From Nakamurella alba (GTDB taxonomy: Bacteria; Actinomycetota; Actinomycetes; Mycobacteriales; Nakamurellaceae): a stretch of DNA of 64,000 nucleotides. The stretch is taken from NCBI RefSeq assembly GCF_009707545.1, contig NZ_WLYK01000001.1, forward strand, positions 868,001 through 932,000, given 5' to 3'. The notes under the pieces are model-generated. The model did no database searches. It had not been told where the DNA came from and saw nothing but the letters and a program-made list of their open reading frames with translations. Below are positions 1 through 8,023 of this stretch, one piece after another. A program made the position numbers and the translations under genes. Numbering within the stretch: the stretch's first letter is position 1; each line of letters begins with the position of its first letter.

Positions 1-296
1 TGGCGACCGTGCTGGCCCGGCGGGCCGCCGGCACCCTCGGCGGGTTCCGCGCCGGCGCCCTGGCGGTGCTGGGCTACCTGGTCGTGGTGGTCGTCGCCGT
101 CCGGCTGTTCCCGGTGATCGACGAGGTGGGGGACTTCCCGGCGAGCCTGCTGTGGCAGTTCCGGACCTCCTCGCTGGCCGTCGAACTCGCGCTCTGGGCC
201 GTGGCCGCGGTGGTGCTCGGCGAACTGATGCAGCGGGCCGTCGACCGGCTCCCGGCACCGGCCCGGCTGGTCGCGCCGGAACCTGTCGCGGCATGA
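1..296 (+). CDS. cbtA: CbtA family cobalt transporter subunit, 3' part only
   Basis: The 5' end lies outside the window, so only the last 97 or so residues are visible. Two hydrophobic segments can be seen (roughly AVLGYLVVVVVAVRLFP and LALWAVAAVVLGEL) around the stretch DFPASLLWQFRTSSL, which is typical of the end of the predicted cobalt transporter subunit CbtA (inner membrane, cobalt uptake for cobalamin). The stop codon overlaps the next gene as ATGA (293-296), so it is translationally coupled to cobT, which supports a cobalt/B12 role. The family call is from memory of the motif and context and could be checked by extending upstream to look for cbtB. Confidence 0.65.
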   Translation, partial: ATVLARRAAGTLGGFRAGALAVLGYLVVVVVAVRLFPVIDEVGDFPASLLWQFRTSSLAVELALWAVAAVVLGELMQRAVDRLPAPARLVAPEPVAA

Positions 297-1339
297 GCGG
301 TGCCGTCGCCCGGGAGGCCGTCGCGGCGCCGTCCCGGGAGGTGGCCGCCGCTGCCCGGACCCGGCTGGACGCGCTGGCCACGCCGCTCGGTGCCTGGGGC
401 CGGCTCGGTGAGCTGGCCGTCTGGTACGCCGCGTGCTCGGGCAGCGCGAGGCCGACCGGGCCGGAGCGGGTCCGCGTCGTGGTGCTGGCCGGTGACCACG
501 GCGTGGCGCAGCACGGGGTCTCGGCCTACCCGGCGGCCGTCACCCCGGCGATGGTGCGGACAGTGCTGGCCGGTGGCGCCGGCGTGGCCGTCCTCGGCCG
601 GTCCCTCGGCGCCACGGTCCGGGTGCTGGACATCGCGGTGGACGACGACCTGGCCGGCGTGCCGGCCGACGTGCAGCGGTACAAGGTGCGCCGGTCGTCC
701 GGCTCCATCGACCGCGAGGACGCCTGCAGCGCCGCGGAGATCGCCGCGGCGCTGGCCGCCGGGGCGGAGATCGCGGCCGAGGAGATCGACGCCGGCGCCG
801 ACCTGTTGGTGCTCGGCGACCTCGGCATCGGCAACACCACGCCGGCCGCCGTGCTCATCGGGGCGCAGCTCGGCCTGGACGCGGCGACCGTCACCGGCCG
901 CGGTACCGGCATCGACGATCCCGGCCTCGAGCGCAAGACCGAGGTGATCGGGGCGGCACTGGCCCGGGTCCGCGGCCGGGCCGCCGACCCGGTGGACCTG
1001 CTGGCCGCCGCCGGTGGGGCCGACTTCGCCGCCGGTGTCGGCTTTCTCGCTGCCGCTGCCCGGCACGGTGTGCCGGTGCTGCTGGACGGGGTGATCGCGG
1101 TCGCCCAGGCGCTCACCGCGCAGCGGCTGCAGCCGGGTGCGGTGCACTGGTGGGCGGCCGGTCACCGGTCCACCGAGCCGGCCCAGTCGGCGGCCCTGCA
1201 GGCACTGGGTCTGGAACCGTTGCTGGACCTGGGGATGCGGCTGGGCGAGGGCACCGGCGCGCTCGCCGCCGTGCCGCTGCTGCGGTCCGCGACCGCGGTG
1301 CTCTCCGGCATGTCGTTGCTGTCCGACCTGGACCTGTGA
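293..1339 (+). CDS. cobT: Nicotinate-nucleotide--dimethylbenzimidazole phosphoribosyltransferase
   Basis: Cytoplasmic enzyme of the cobalamin lower-ligand branch. It makes alpha-ribazole phosphate from dimethylbenzimidazole and nicotinate mononucleotide. At 348 residues it has the family length. Seen: VLAGDHGVAQHGVSAYP near residue 65, LGDLGIGNTTPAAVL near 180, and the C-terminal GEGTGA motif with the expected catalytic Glu at about residue 319. The ATG at 293 overlaps the cbtA stop (ATGA), and the gene's own stop overlaps the GTG of cobS (GTGA), so cbtA-cobT-cobS reads as one operon. A diverged paralogue lacking the catalytic Glu lies at 57439-58746; this copy looks fully active. Confidence 0.93.
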   Translation: MSGAVAREAVAAPSREVAAAARTRLDALATPLGAWGRLGELAVWYAACSGSARPTGPERVRVVVLAGDHGVAQHGVSAYPAAVTPAMVRTVLAGGAGVAVLGRSLGATVRVLDIAVDDDLAGVPADVQRYKVRRSSGSIDREDACSAAEIAAALAAGAEIAAEEIDAGADLLVLGDLGIGNTTPAAVLIGAQLGLDAATVTGRGTGIDDPGLERKTEVIGAALARVRGRAADPVDLLAAAGGADFAAGVGFLAAAARHGVPVLLDGVIAVAQALTAQRLQPGAVHWWAAGHRSTEPAQSAALQALGLEPLLDLGMRLGEGTGALAAVPLLRSATAVLSGMSLLSDLDL

Positions 1340-2124
1340 CCGGGACGGTCCGGTCCGGGATCGCGCTGGCGGTGGGCACTCTCACCGCACTGCCGGTGCG
1401 CGGCCCGGACCGGATCGACCGCGGTGTCGCCCGGTCCGCCATGCTGCTCGCGCCGGTCGCGGTGCTGCCATCGGCGGTCGTCGTGGGCCTGGTCGGTGCA
1501 GCCGGGACCTGGTTGCGGCTACCGGAACTGCTCGTCGCCGTCCTGATGACCGGAGTGCTGGCGCTGAGCAGCCGGGCCCTGCACCTGGACGGCCTGGCCG
1601 ACACCGCCGACGGTCTCACCGCCTCCTACGACCGTGAGCGCGCACTGGCGGTGATGCGGACCGGTGACGTCGGGCCCGCCGGCGCCGCGACCCTGGTGCT
1701 GGTGCTGCTGGCCCAGATCACTGCTGCCGCAGCGGTGCTCGCCCGGCATCCCGGTGTGGCCGGACCACTCGCGGTGGCTGTGCTGGTCTGCTGCTCGCGG
1801 GCCGCGCTGTGGCAACTCTGCCGGGCCGGGGTGCCTTCGGCGCGACCGGACGGCCTCGGCGCGCTGGTCGCCGGAACGGTGCCGCGCGGGGTTGCCGCGG
1901 TCGGTGCCCTGGTCCTCGCCGCCGTGCTGTCCGTCGGTGGCAGCGCGATCGGCCGGGCCTGGTGGCTCGGGGCCGTCACGGTGCTGGTCGCCGGGGCGAT
2001 CGTCGAGGTGCTGTGCCGGCGGGCGGTCCGGCGTCTCGGCGGTGTCACCGGCGACGTGCTCGGCGCCGGCGTCGAGAGTGCGCTGGCGGCAATGCTGCTG
2101 GTCGCGGCGATCGGTCGGGCCTGA
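1336..2124 (+). CDS. cobS: Adenosylcobinamide-GDP ribazoletransferase
   Basis: Integral membrane cobalamin synthase joining adenosylcobinamide-GDP to alpha-ribazole (phosphate). The protein has 262 residues and several hydrophobic helices. The family signature is present: SSRALHLDGLADTADGL near residue 80, an Asp-rich metal-binding site, followed by RTGDVGPAGA. The GTG start at 1336 overlaps the cobT stop, which fixes the start; longer in-frame starts would run inside cobT. It acts directly after cobT and cobU in the same pathway. Confidence 0.93.
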   Translation: MTGTVRSGIALAVGTLTALPVRGPDRIDRGVARSAMLLAPVAVLPSAVVVGLVGAAGTWLRLPELLVAVLMTGVLALSSRALHLDGLADTADGLTASYDRERALAVMRTGDVGPAGAATLVLVLLAQITAAAAVLARHPGVAGPLAVAVLVCCSRAALWQLCRAGVPSARPDGLGALVAGTVPRGVAAVGALVLAAVLSVGGSAIGRAWWLGAVTVLVAGAIVEVLCRRAVRRLGGVTGDVLGAGVESALAAMLLVAAIGRA

Positions 2125-2137
2125 TGGCCGGGGGCGG

Positions 2138-2698
2138 TCAGAGCACCAGCACCCGGCCGGCCACCACGAGGTGCACCTCGTCGCTCGCCGCGGCCACACG
2201 CTGGTTGACCGTGCCCAGCAGGTCGCGGAACTGCCGCCCGGAGCGGTGTTCCGGGACGACGCCCCAACCCACCTCGTTGGTCACGGCGACCGCCGGCCCG
2301 CGCACCGCGGACCAGGCGCGGACGAGATCGTCGATGCGCCGGTGCACCTCGGGCTCCCACTCCGGCTGCGGGCGGTCCCAGGCGCCGATCCCGTCCAGCA
2401 CCGCGGTGATCCAGGTGCCCAGGCAGTCCAGCAGCACCGGGCCGGTGACCGCGCGCAGCGCGGTGGATGCTTCGGCGCCGCATTCCACGGTGACCCAGCC
2501 GGCCGGTCGCCGCTGCTGGTGCCGGCGGATCCGGTCCGCCCACTCGGTGTCGGTGCCGTCCGGGACCGGTCCGGGGGCCAGGTACGTGACCGGTCGGTCG
2601 GCGGCCGAGGTTTTCAGCAGGGTCTCGGCGTGCCGGGACTTCCCGGACCGGACGCCGCCGGTGACCAGGGTGCGCTGCACCGGTACCCGTTGGTGCAT
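2138..2698 (-). CDS. cobU: Adenosylcobinamide kinase / guanylyltransferase
   Basis: Bifunctional nucleotide-loop enzyme that phosphorylates adenosylcobinamide and then adds GMP. 186 residues, the usual length. The N-terminal P-loop TLVTGGVRSGKS is near residue 10, and LLDCLGTWITAVL and VTNEVGWGVVPEHRSGRQFRD are characteristic CobU blocks. The ATG at 2698 sits directly before MHQRVPVQRTLVTGG. The gene is convergent with cobS, with 13 bp between the stops, and is divergently placed from cobD (57 bp apart). The frame stays open far upstream, but that part is only antisense to cobD. Confidence 0.93.
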   Translation of the reverse strand: MHQRVPVQRTLVTGGVRSGKSRHAETLLKTSAADRPVTYLAPGPVPDGTDTEWADRIRRHQQRRPAGWVTVECGAEASTALRAVTGPVLLDCLGTWITAVLDGIGAWDRPQPEWEPEVHRRIDDLVRAWSAVRGPAVAVTNEVGWGVVPEHRSGRQFRDLLGTVNQRVAAASDEVHLVVAGRVLVL

Positions 2699-2755
2699 CA
2701 CCACTCCCGTTCCCTCCGACGTGCCTGTCCGGAACGACCCTACCGGGCGGGACGG

Positions 2756-3763
2756 GTGAGGCCGGGCAGGGCCCGGGCCGCCGGGCTGCTGCTGGGGGTC
2801 GTGGCCGACCAGGTGCTCGGTGATCCGGTGCGCGGTCATCCGGTGGCCGGGTTCGGCCGGGTGGCAACGGCTCTCGAGCGGCGTCTGCACCGTGACTCGA
2901 TCGTCGCGGGCGGGGTGCACGTCGCTCTGCTGGCCGGCGGCGCCGTGGGACTCGGCGTGCTCACCGAGCGTGTCTGCCGGTCCGGGGCCGGGCAGGTGCT
3001 GGCGACGGCGGCGGCGACGTGGTCGGTGGTCGGCGCCCGGACGCTGGTGCGGGAGGGCGCCGCGGTGGCCGCCGTGCTCGACACCGGCGATCTGCCGGCC
3101 GCGCAGCGCCAGGTGGGGCGGCTGGTCGGTCGTGACACCACGGTGCTGGACCCGGCCGGGGTGGCCCGGGCGGCCGTGGAGTCGTTGGCGGAGAACAGTT
3201 CCGACGCCGCGGTGGCGCCGCTGCTGTGGGGCGGTCTGTTCGGTGTGCCCGGTCTGCTCGGCTACCGGGCGGTGAACACCCTGGATGCGATGATCGGTCA
3301 TCGGTCGCCGCGCTACCTGCGCTTCGGCCGGATCGCGGCGCGGCTGGACGACGTGGTGAACTGGCCGGCCGCCCGGCTCACGGCGTGTTTCGCGGCCGGA
3401 CTGGCACCGTTGGTCGGCGGTGCACCTGCCGCGGCGGTGCGGGCCTGGCGCCGGGATGCCGGGGCCCATCCCAGCCCGAACGCAGGTCCGGTGGAGGCCG
3501 CCTTCGCCGGCGCGCTGGGCCGGACCCTGGGCGGCAGCAACGTCTATCACGGCACGGTGGAGGACCGCGGACGGCTGGGGGAGGGGCCGGCGCCGGATGC
3601 CGCCGATCTGGCCAGGGCCGGCCTGCTGGTCACCCTGGTGACCGCCGCGGCGGCGGTGCTGGCGGTCGGGATCAGTGCAGGACGGTCCACAACCACGCCA
3701 GTGCACCGTCGACCGAGTCGGTCGAGAGCACCGTGGCGGGCGCGGCGGGTCGGGTCAGCATGA
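2756..3763 (+). CDS. cobD: Adenosylcobinamide-phosphate synthase (CbiB/CobD)
   Basis: Inner-membrane enzyme that attaches the aminopropanol arm to adenosylcobyric acid. Typical blocks are seen: ADQVLGDPVRGHPVAGFGR at the N-terminus, ESLAENSSDAAVAPLLWG near residue 145, NTLDAMIGHRSPRYLRFGR near 175, and SPNAGPVEAAFAGALG near 240. The GTG at 2756 gives a short lead-in to the first hydrophobic segment. After the last hydrophobic helix the frame runs on for about 26 Arg/Ser-rich residues, 92 bp into the 3' end of the convergent cobK. That tail is not expected in the family and looks like read-on after loss of an earlier stop. Confidence 0.9.
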   Translation: MRPGRARAAGLLLGVVADQVLGDPVRGHPVAGFGRVATALERRLHRDSIVAGGVHVALLAGGAVGLGVLTERVCRSGAGQVLATAAATWSVVGARTLVREGAAVAAVLDTGDLPAAQRQVGRLVGRDTTVLDPAGVARAAVESLAENSSDAAVAPLLWGGLFGVPGLLGYRAVNTLDAMIGHRSPRYLRFGRIAARLDDVVNWPAARLTACFAAGLAPLVGGAPAAAVRAWRRDAGAHPSPNAGPVEAAFAGALGRTLGGSNVYHGTVEDRGRLGEGPAPDAADLARAGLLVTLVTAAAAVLAVGISAGRSTTTPVHRRPSRSRAPWRARRVGSA

Positions 3764-4418
3764 CCACGCGGATCCCGAGATCCCTGGCGGCGTCGAGCTT
3801 CGGCGCGGTGTAGCTGCCACCGGAGTCCTTGGACACCAGCACCCGGATCCCGTGGTCGCGCAGCAGCGACGTCTCCGCCTCCACCCGATAGGGTCCGCGG
3901 TCGCGGATCAGCGACCACCCCGAGGGCAGCGGCTGCTCGGGTGGTTCCACCACCCGCACCAGCACCGTCCGGTCGGTGAGAACCCGGTAGTGGTCCAGGG
4001 TCTGCCGCCCGGTGGTGAGCAGGAGCGGGCCGTCCGTCGCCCGGATCGCCTGCACCGCCGACGCCGGGCCGTCCACCCAGGTCCAGCCCGCGGCGTCCGG
4101 GTGGTCGGCCCAGCCCGGCCGGGCCAGCCGCAGGGTGGGCAGCTCCGGTGCGACGGCCGCGACGTGTGCCGACATCCGGGTGGCGAAGGGGTGGGTGGCG
4201 TCGACCAGGGCGCGGAAACGCCGTTGCCGCAGGAACTCCCGCAGTCCGTCCGGACCGCCGAAGCCGCCGATGCGTACCTCGCCGGCGGGCAGGGCCGGGT
4301 CACGCACCCGACCGGCCAGCGAGGACAGCACCGGGATCCCGGTCTGCACCAGGACCGCGGCCAGGCCCCGGGCCTCGGCCGTCCCGCCGATGATCAGTAC
4401 TCCCGGGTCCTCGCGCAC
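3672..4418 (-). CDS. cobK: Precorrin-6A (6x) reductase
   Basis: NADPH-dependent reductase of the corrin ring pathway (CobK/CbiJ family), cytoplasmic, 248 residues. Seen: VLIIGGTAEARGLA at the N-terminus (the family's nucleotide-binding motif), DATHPFATRMSAH near residue 94, LLTTGRQTLDHYR near 155, and LVSKDSGGSYTAPKLDAARDLGI near 210. The start is a GTG at 4418. The MFS gene upstream ends only 4 bp before it, so the two are probably co-transcribed from the 5685 side. The 3' end overlaps the convergent cobD. Confidence 0.9.
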   Translation of the reverse strand: MREDPGVLIIGGTAEARGLAAVLVQTGIPVLSSLAGRVRDPALPAGEVRIGGFGGPDGLREFLRQRRFRALVDATHPFATRMSAHVAAVAPELPTLRLARPGWADHPDAAGWTWVDGPASAVQAIRATDGPLLLTTGRQTLDHYRVLTDRTVLVRVVEPPEQPLPSGWSLIRDRGPYRVEAETSLLRDHGIRVLVSKDSGGSYTAPKLDAARDLGIRVVMLTRPAAPATVLSTDSVDGALAWLWTVLH

Positions 4419-4422
4419 CGGG

Positions 4423-5685
4423 TCAGCCTGCCAGAACCCGCTTCCCGGCGATCCGGGTGGTGGCCGTGATGACGACCGCCAGCCCGATGCCGACGATCAG
4501 CAGCGCGCCGACGAACAGCACGACACCGGCCCAGCCGGAGGCGGACCAGAACACCCCGCCGGCGGCGCCCGCGGCCGCGCTGCCCAGGTAGTAGCCGAAC
4601 AGGTACAGGGACGAGGCCTGCGCCCGGTGCTCGGTGGCGATGCTGCCGACCCAGCTGCTGGCCACCGAGTGGGCGGCGAAGAAGCCGGCGGTGAACAACA
4701 GCAGGCCGGGGATCATCGTGCCGATGTGGTCCGGCAGGGTCAGCAACAGGCCGACCGCGGTGGCCACCACCCCGGACAGCAGCACGGTGGGCCGGCCGAA
4801 GCGGTCCGCCCAGCGCCCGGCCGCGGCGGAGGACCAGGTACCGGACAGGTACAGCAGGAACACCAGCCCGACGATGCCCTGGGGGAGGTCGAAAGGCGCT
4901 GTAGTGAGCCGGAACCCGACGAAGTTGTAGACCGAGACGAAGCCGCCCATCAGCACGAATGCCAGTGCGAACAGCGCCAGCAGCGACGGGGTGCGCAGGT
5001 GGCCGGCGAGTTGCCGGGCCAGCGAACGGATCCCGATCCGCCGCGGCACGAAGAACCGCGACGGCTCGGCCCAGCGGAGGAACAGCACGGTGAAGGCGGT
5101 CGCGGCCAGGCCGGTGACCCCGAGGGCCCAGCGCCAGCCGGCAAACCCGGGCACCAGGTCCAGCACCGAGCCCGGGATCAACCGGCCCAGCAGCCCACCG
5201 ATGGTGTTGCCGGCGATGTACCGGCCCATCGCCGCGCCCAGCGTGGTGCCGTGCACCTCCTCGGCCAGGTAGGCCATCGCCACCGCCGGCACCCCGGCCA
5301 GCGCGATGCCCTGCAGGGCACGGCCGATCAGCAGCACCGGGAAGGTGGGGGACAGCGGCAGCAGCAATCCGATGACCGCCGAGGCCACAGCGGCGATCGT
5401 CATCACCCGGGTGCGGCCGAACCGCTCGGACAGGGTGCTCGCCGGGATGATCGCCAGCGCCACCGCACCGGTCGCGACGGAGACGGCGAGGGCCGAGGTG
5501 GCCGGGTCCAGGTGGAAGGCGGTGGTGAGCGAGGGCAGCAGGGCCTGCGTGCAGTACAGCGCGACGAACGTCGACAGGCCGGCGGCGAACAGGCCCCAGG
5601 TGATACGCCGGTACCCGGGGGTGCCGCGCCGGTGCTTCTCCGCGGTCGTGACGTCCGCGGTGGTCCGGTCCTGCTGCACTGTCAT
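4423..5685 (-). CDS. MFS transporter (YnfM-like exporter)
   Basis: A 420-residue major facilitator with about 12 predicted membrane helices in two halves. The MFS loop 2-3 motif appears as STLSERFGRTRVM near residue 80, with a second-half counterpart GRWADRFGRPTVLL near 285. ATG at 5685 begins a roughly 25-residue polar lead before the first helix. A LysR-type regulator is divergently placed, the standard arrangement for a regulator and the exporter it controls. The substrate cannot be read from the sequence. Its 4-bp spacing to cobK is probably incidental operon sharing, but a corrinoid or tetrapyrrole substrate is possible. Confidence 0.82.
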   Translation of the reverse strand: MTVQQDRTTADVTTAEKHRRGTPGYRRITWGLFAAGLSTFVALYCTQALLPSLTTAFHLDPATSALAVSVATGAVALAIIPASTLSERFGRTRVMTIAAVASAVIGLLLPLSPTFPVLLIGRALQGIALAGVPAVAMAYLAEEVHGTTLGAAMGRYIAGNTIGGLLGRLIPGSVLDLVPGFAGWRWALGVTGLAATAFTVLFLRWAEPSRFFVPRRIGIRSLARQLAGHLRTPSLLALFALAFVLMGGFVSVYNFVGFRLTTAPFDLPQGIVGLVFLLYLSGTWSSAAAGRWADRFGRPTVLLSGVVATAVGLLLTLPDHIGTMIPGLLLFTAGFFAAHSVASSWVGSIATEHRAQASSLYLFGYYLGSAAAGAAGGVFWSASGWAGVVLFVGALLIVGIGLAVVITATTRIAGKRVLAG

Positions 5686-5733
5686 CACTCGCCTCCGCAG
5701 CAGGATGTTTCGCCTTCCGAACGACCAACGGAA

Positions 5734-5777
5734 ATGCATGGATACACCCAAGTCGATGCATACTGTGCATCGATGCA
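5734..5777. promoter_or_regulatory. Cluster of TGCAT palindromes between MFS and LysR genes
   Basis: Three nested or adjacent inverted repeats are visible: ATGCAT at 5734-5739; a 19-bp palindrome at 5754-5772 with 7-bp arms CGATGCA / TGCATCG around TACTG; and a 12-bp perfect palindrome TGCATCGATGCA at 5766-5777. They lie between the two divergent genes, where a LysR-type regulator normally binds. AT content here is well above that of the flanking genes. The binding role is inference. Confidence 0.5.
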
Positions 5778-5808
5778 GTTCAGTGCCACTTCGGTCCGGG
5801 AGGTGCGG

Positions 5809-6732
5809 GTGTCGGGTGACGCGGTTCACATCGGGCCCCGGCCGGATCACTCTCACGGCCTGCACTGGTTTCTGCTGCTGGTGGAGACCGGGCGGGTCAC
5901 CGCGACCGCGGCGGAGTTGGGGATCGCCCAGCCCACGCTGACCCGGCGGCTGGCCCGGCTGGAGCAGGAGCTGGGCGCCGCGCTGTTCGAGCGCACCCCG
6001 CGCCGGCTGGTGCCCACCGCCGCCGGCCGCGCGTTCTACGAGCGGGCCCGCCGGTCGCAGGCCGAGCTGGACGCCGCCCGGCGGGAGATCGCCGACCTGG
6101 CCACCCCGATGGGCACCGTCCGGCTGGCGTTCCTGCACTCCTTCGGGGTGCGGGTGGTCCCGGCCCTGATTCGGCGGTTCCGGGAAACCTTCCCCGGGGC
6201 CGGGTTCGAACTGCGTCAGGACTCGGCCGGCACGCTGGCCCGGCTGGTCCGCGAGGGCGGCACCGACCTGGCCATCACCTCGCCGCGACCGGCGGGTGAC
6301 GGGCTGCAGTGGCAGGAGCTGTTCCGGCAGCCGCTGGTGCTCGCGGTCCCGGAGCGGCACCCCGCGGCACAGCGGCCGGCCATCGCCATCGGGGAGGTGG
6401 CGGCGGAGCCGTTCATCGCACTCCAGGCCGGCTACGGCATGCGGCGGATCCTGGACGAGCTGACCGGGCGCGCCGGGTTCCGGCCGCGGATCACCTTCGA
6501 GAGCACCGACATGGCGACGGTGGTCGGCCTGGTCGGGGCCGGTCTCGGTGTCGGCGTGGTGCCGGCCGAGCAGGTCACGACACCCGTGGGGGTGCGGCTG
6601 GTCCCGCTGCTGGACGACGGATCGTTCCGCGAGGTCGGCATGATCCGCGGCGATGCGGTCGAGTTGCCCGGCCCGGCAAGGGCGTTCGCCGAGCTGGTCA
6701 CCGCCTGGGCGGCCGGTTCCCGGTCGGGCTGA
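5809..6732 (+). CDS. LysR family transcriptional regulator
   Basis: N-terminal winged helix-turn-helix (HWFLLLVETGRVTATAAELG, then AQPTLTRRLARLEQELGAALFERTPRRL) followed by a substrate-binding domain ending AAGSRSG. The GTG at 5809 is preferred because GGGAGG at 5798-5803 gives a 5-nt spacing and because it leaves the palindromes at 5754-5777 upstream of the coding region. ATG 5773 or 5734 are alternatives with no visible ribosome site. It is divergent from the MFS gene and probably regulates it and itself. The effector is unknown. Confidence 0.85.
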   Translation: MSGDAVHIGPRPDHSHGLHWFLLLVETGRVTATAAELGIAQPTLTRRLARLEQELGAALFERTPRRLVPTAAGRAFYERARRSQAELDAARREIADLATPMGTVRLAFLHSFGVRVVPALIRRFRETFPGAGFELRQDSAGTLARLVREGGTDLAITSPRPAGDGLQWQELFRQPLVLAVPERHPAAQRPAIAIGEVAAEPFIALQAGYGMRRILDELTGRAGFRPRITFESTDMATVVGLVGAGLGVGVVPAEQVTTPVGVRLVPLLDDGSFREVGMIRGDAVELPGPARAFAELVTAWAAGSRSG

Positions 6733-6817
6733 GCCGGTCGACGTCACCCGCCCTGTAGCGCCGGGGAAAGCCACAGGCGGTCGGCGGGACCCGCGGGATG
6801 CGGCAGGATCAACAGCC

Positions 6818-7975
6818 GTGGGCAGACACCAGCAGCAGGACGGTTCGACGGTGCCGGCGGGTGGCGAGATCGGTGGCAGCACCGGGACGGGCACGCTGAC
6901 CGTCGACCTCCCGGTCCGCGGCCGCCCGGTGCTGGTCGCCGGTGGTGGCCCCCCGGCCCTCGGCCGCATCGCCGCGCTGCGCGCCGCCGGGGCCCTGGTC
7001 ACCGTGGTGAGCACCCACCCCGCCGACGCCGTCACCGACCTCGCCGACCGCGGACTCATCACCCTGCACCGCCGCGAGATCACCGACGCCGACCTGCGGG
7101 AGGCGCTGCTGGTGGTGACCGCCACCGGGGACCCGGAGCTGGATGCCGGGCTGGCCGAGGCCGCCGAGCGGGCCGGGCGGCTGACTCTGTCGGGCAGCGG
7201 GGCGGTGGCGGTCGAGCCCGCCGTCGAGCGGCGGGTGTCCGGCGGCCGGGTGGTGCTGGTCGGCGGCGGCCCCGGTGACCCGGGCCTGATCACCGTGGCC
7301 GGCATGGCCGCCGTCGCCGAGGCCGACGTGCTGGTGGTGGACCGGCTGGCCCCGCTCGCCGTGCTGCAGCGGGCGCGGGACGGCGCGCAGATCATCGACG
7401 TCTCGAAGATCCCGCACGGGCCGAGCACCTCGCAGGACGAGATCAACCGGCTGCTGGTGACCCACGCCCGGGCCGGCCGCACGGTGGTGCGGCTCAAGGG
7501 CGGCGACAACTTCGTGTTCGGCCGCGGCGGCGAGGAGTGGCAGGCCTGCGAGGCGGCCGGCATCGACGTCCGGATCGTGCCCGGGGTCAGCTCGGCGACC
7601 GCGGCCCCGGCGCTGGCCGGGATCCCGGTGACCCACCGGACGCTGAACCAGGGCTACACCGTGGTGACCGCGCACGTGCCGCCGGGCGACCCACGGTCCA
7701 CCCTCGACTGGGCGGCGCTCGCCCGCACCGGCACCGCGCTGGTGCTGATGATGGGGCTGAAGACACTGCCGGAGGTGTGCAGCACGCTGATCGGCCACGG
7801 CCTGGACCCGGCCACCCCGGCGGCCACCGTCGCCGATGCCGGGCTGCCGTCGCAGCGCCGCGTGGTCGGCACCGTCGCCGACATCGCGGACCGTACCCGG
7901 GAGGCGGGGCTGAAGGCCCCGGCCGTCACCGTCATCGGCTCGGTCGCCGCGTTCGACCCGCGCCGTACGGACTGA
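6818..7975 (+). CDS. cobA: Uroporphyrinogen-III C-methyltransferase fused to a precorrin-2 dehydrogenase-like domain
   Basis: Two-domain tetrapyrrole enzyme of 385 residues. Residues about 25-135 are a SirC/CysG-type Rossmann domain ([15 protein letters not shown]). Residues about 140-380 are the S-adenosylmethionine-dependent methyltransferase, with [32 protein letters not shown] and [16 protein letters not shown]. The methyltransferase makes precorrin-2, the entry point to B12 and siroheme. It is shorter than enterobacterial CysG (about 457 residues) because little sequence separates the two domains. The GTG at 6818 is the most 5' reasonable start; GTG 6851 is an alternative. Whether the N-domain is still a working dehydrogenase/chelatase is uncertain. 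Confidence 0.87.
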   Translation: MGRHQQQDGSTVPAGGEIGGSTGTGTLTVDLPVRGRPVLVAGGGPPALGRIAALRAAGALVTVVSTHPADAVTDLADRGLITLHRREITDADLREALLVVTATGDPELDAGLAEAAERAGRLTLSGSGAVAVEPAVERRVSGGRVVLVGGGPGDPGLITVAGMAAVAEADVLVVDRLAPLAVLQRARDGAQIIDVSKIPHGPSTSQDEINRLLVTHARAGRTVVRLKGGDNFVFGRGGEEWQACEAAGIDVRIVPGVSSATAAPALAGIPVTHRTLNQGYTVVTAHVPPGDPRSTLDWAALARTGTALVLMMGLKTLPEVCSTLIGHGLDPATPAATVADAGLPSQRRVVGTVADIADRTREAGLKAPAVTVIGSVAAFDPRRTD

Positions 7976-8023
7976 CCCGCGGCCGGTAGCCTGCCGACGA
8001 CACGAGAAGGGGACCCACGTCTG

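Noticed and set aside
2138..3706. 522-residue minus-strand open frame covering cobU and antisense to cobD
   Set aside because: Only the part from ATG 2698 resembles a protein family; the rest is a high-GC shadow of cobD.
4423..7563. Very long minus-strand open frame through the LysR and cobA genes
   Set aside because: Only 4423-5685 encodes the MFS transporter; upstream is antisense low-complexity sequence typical of GC-rich DNA.
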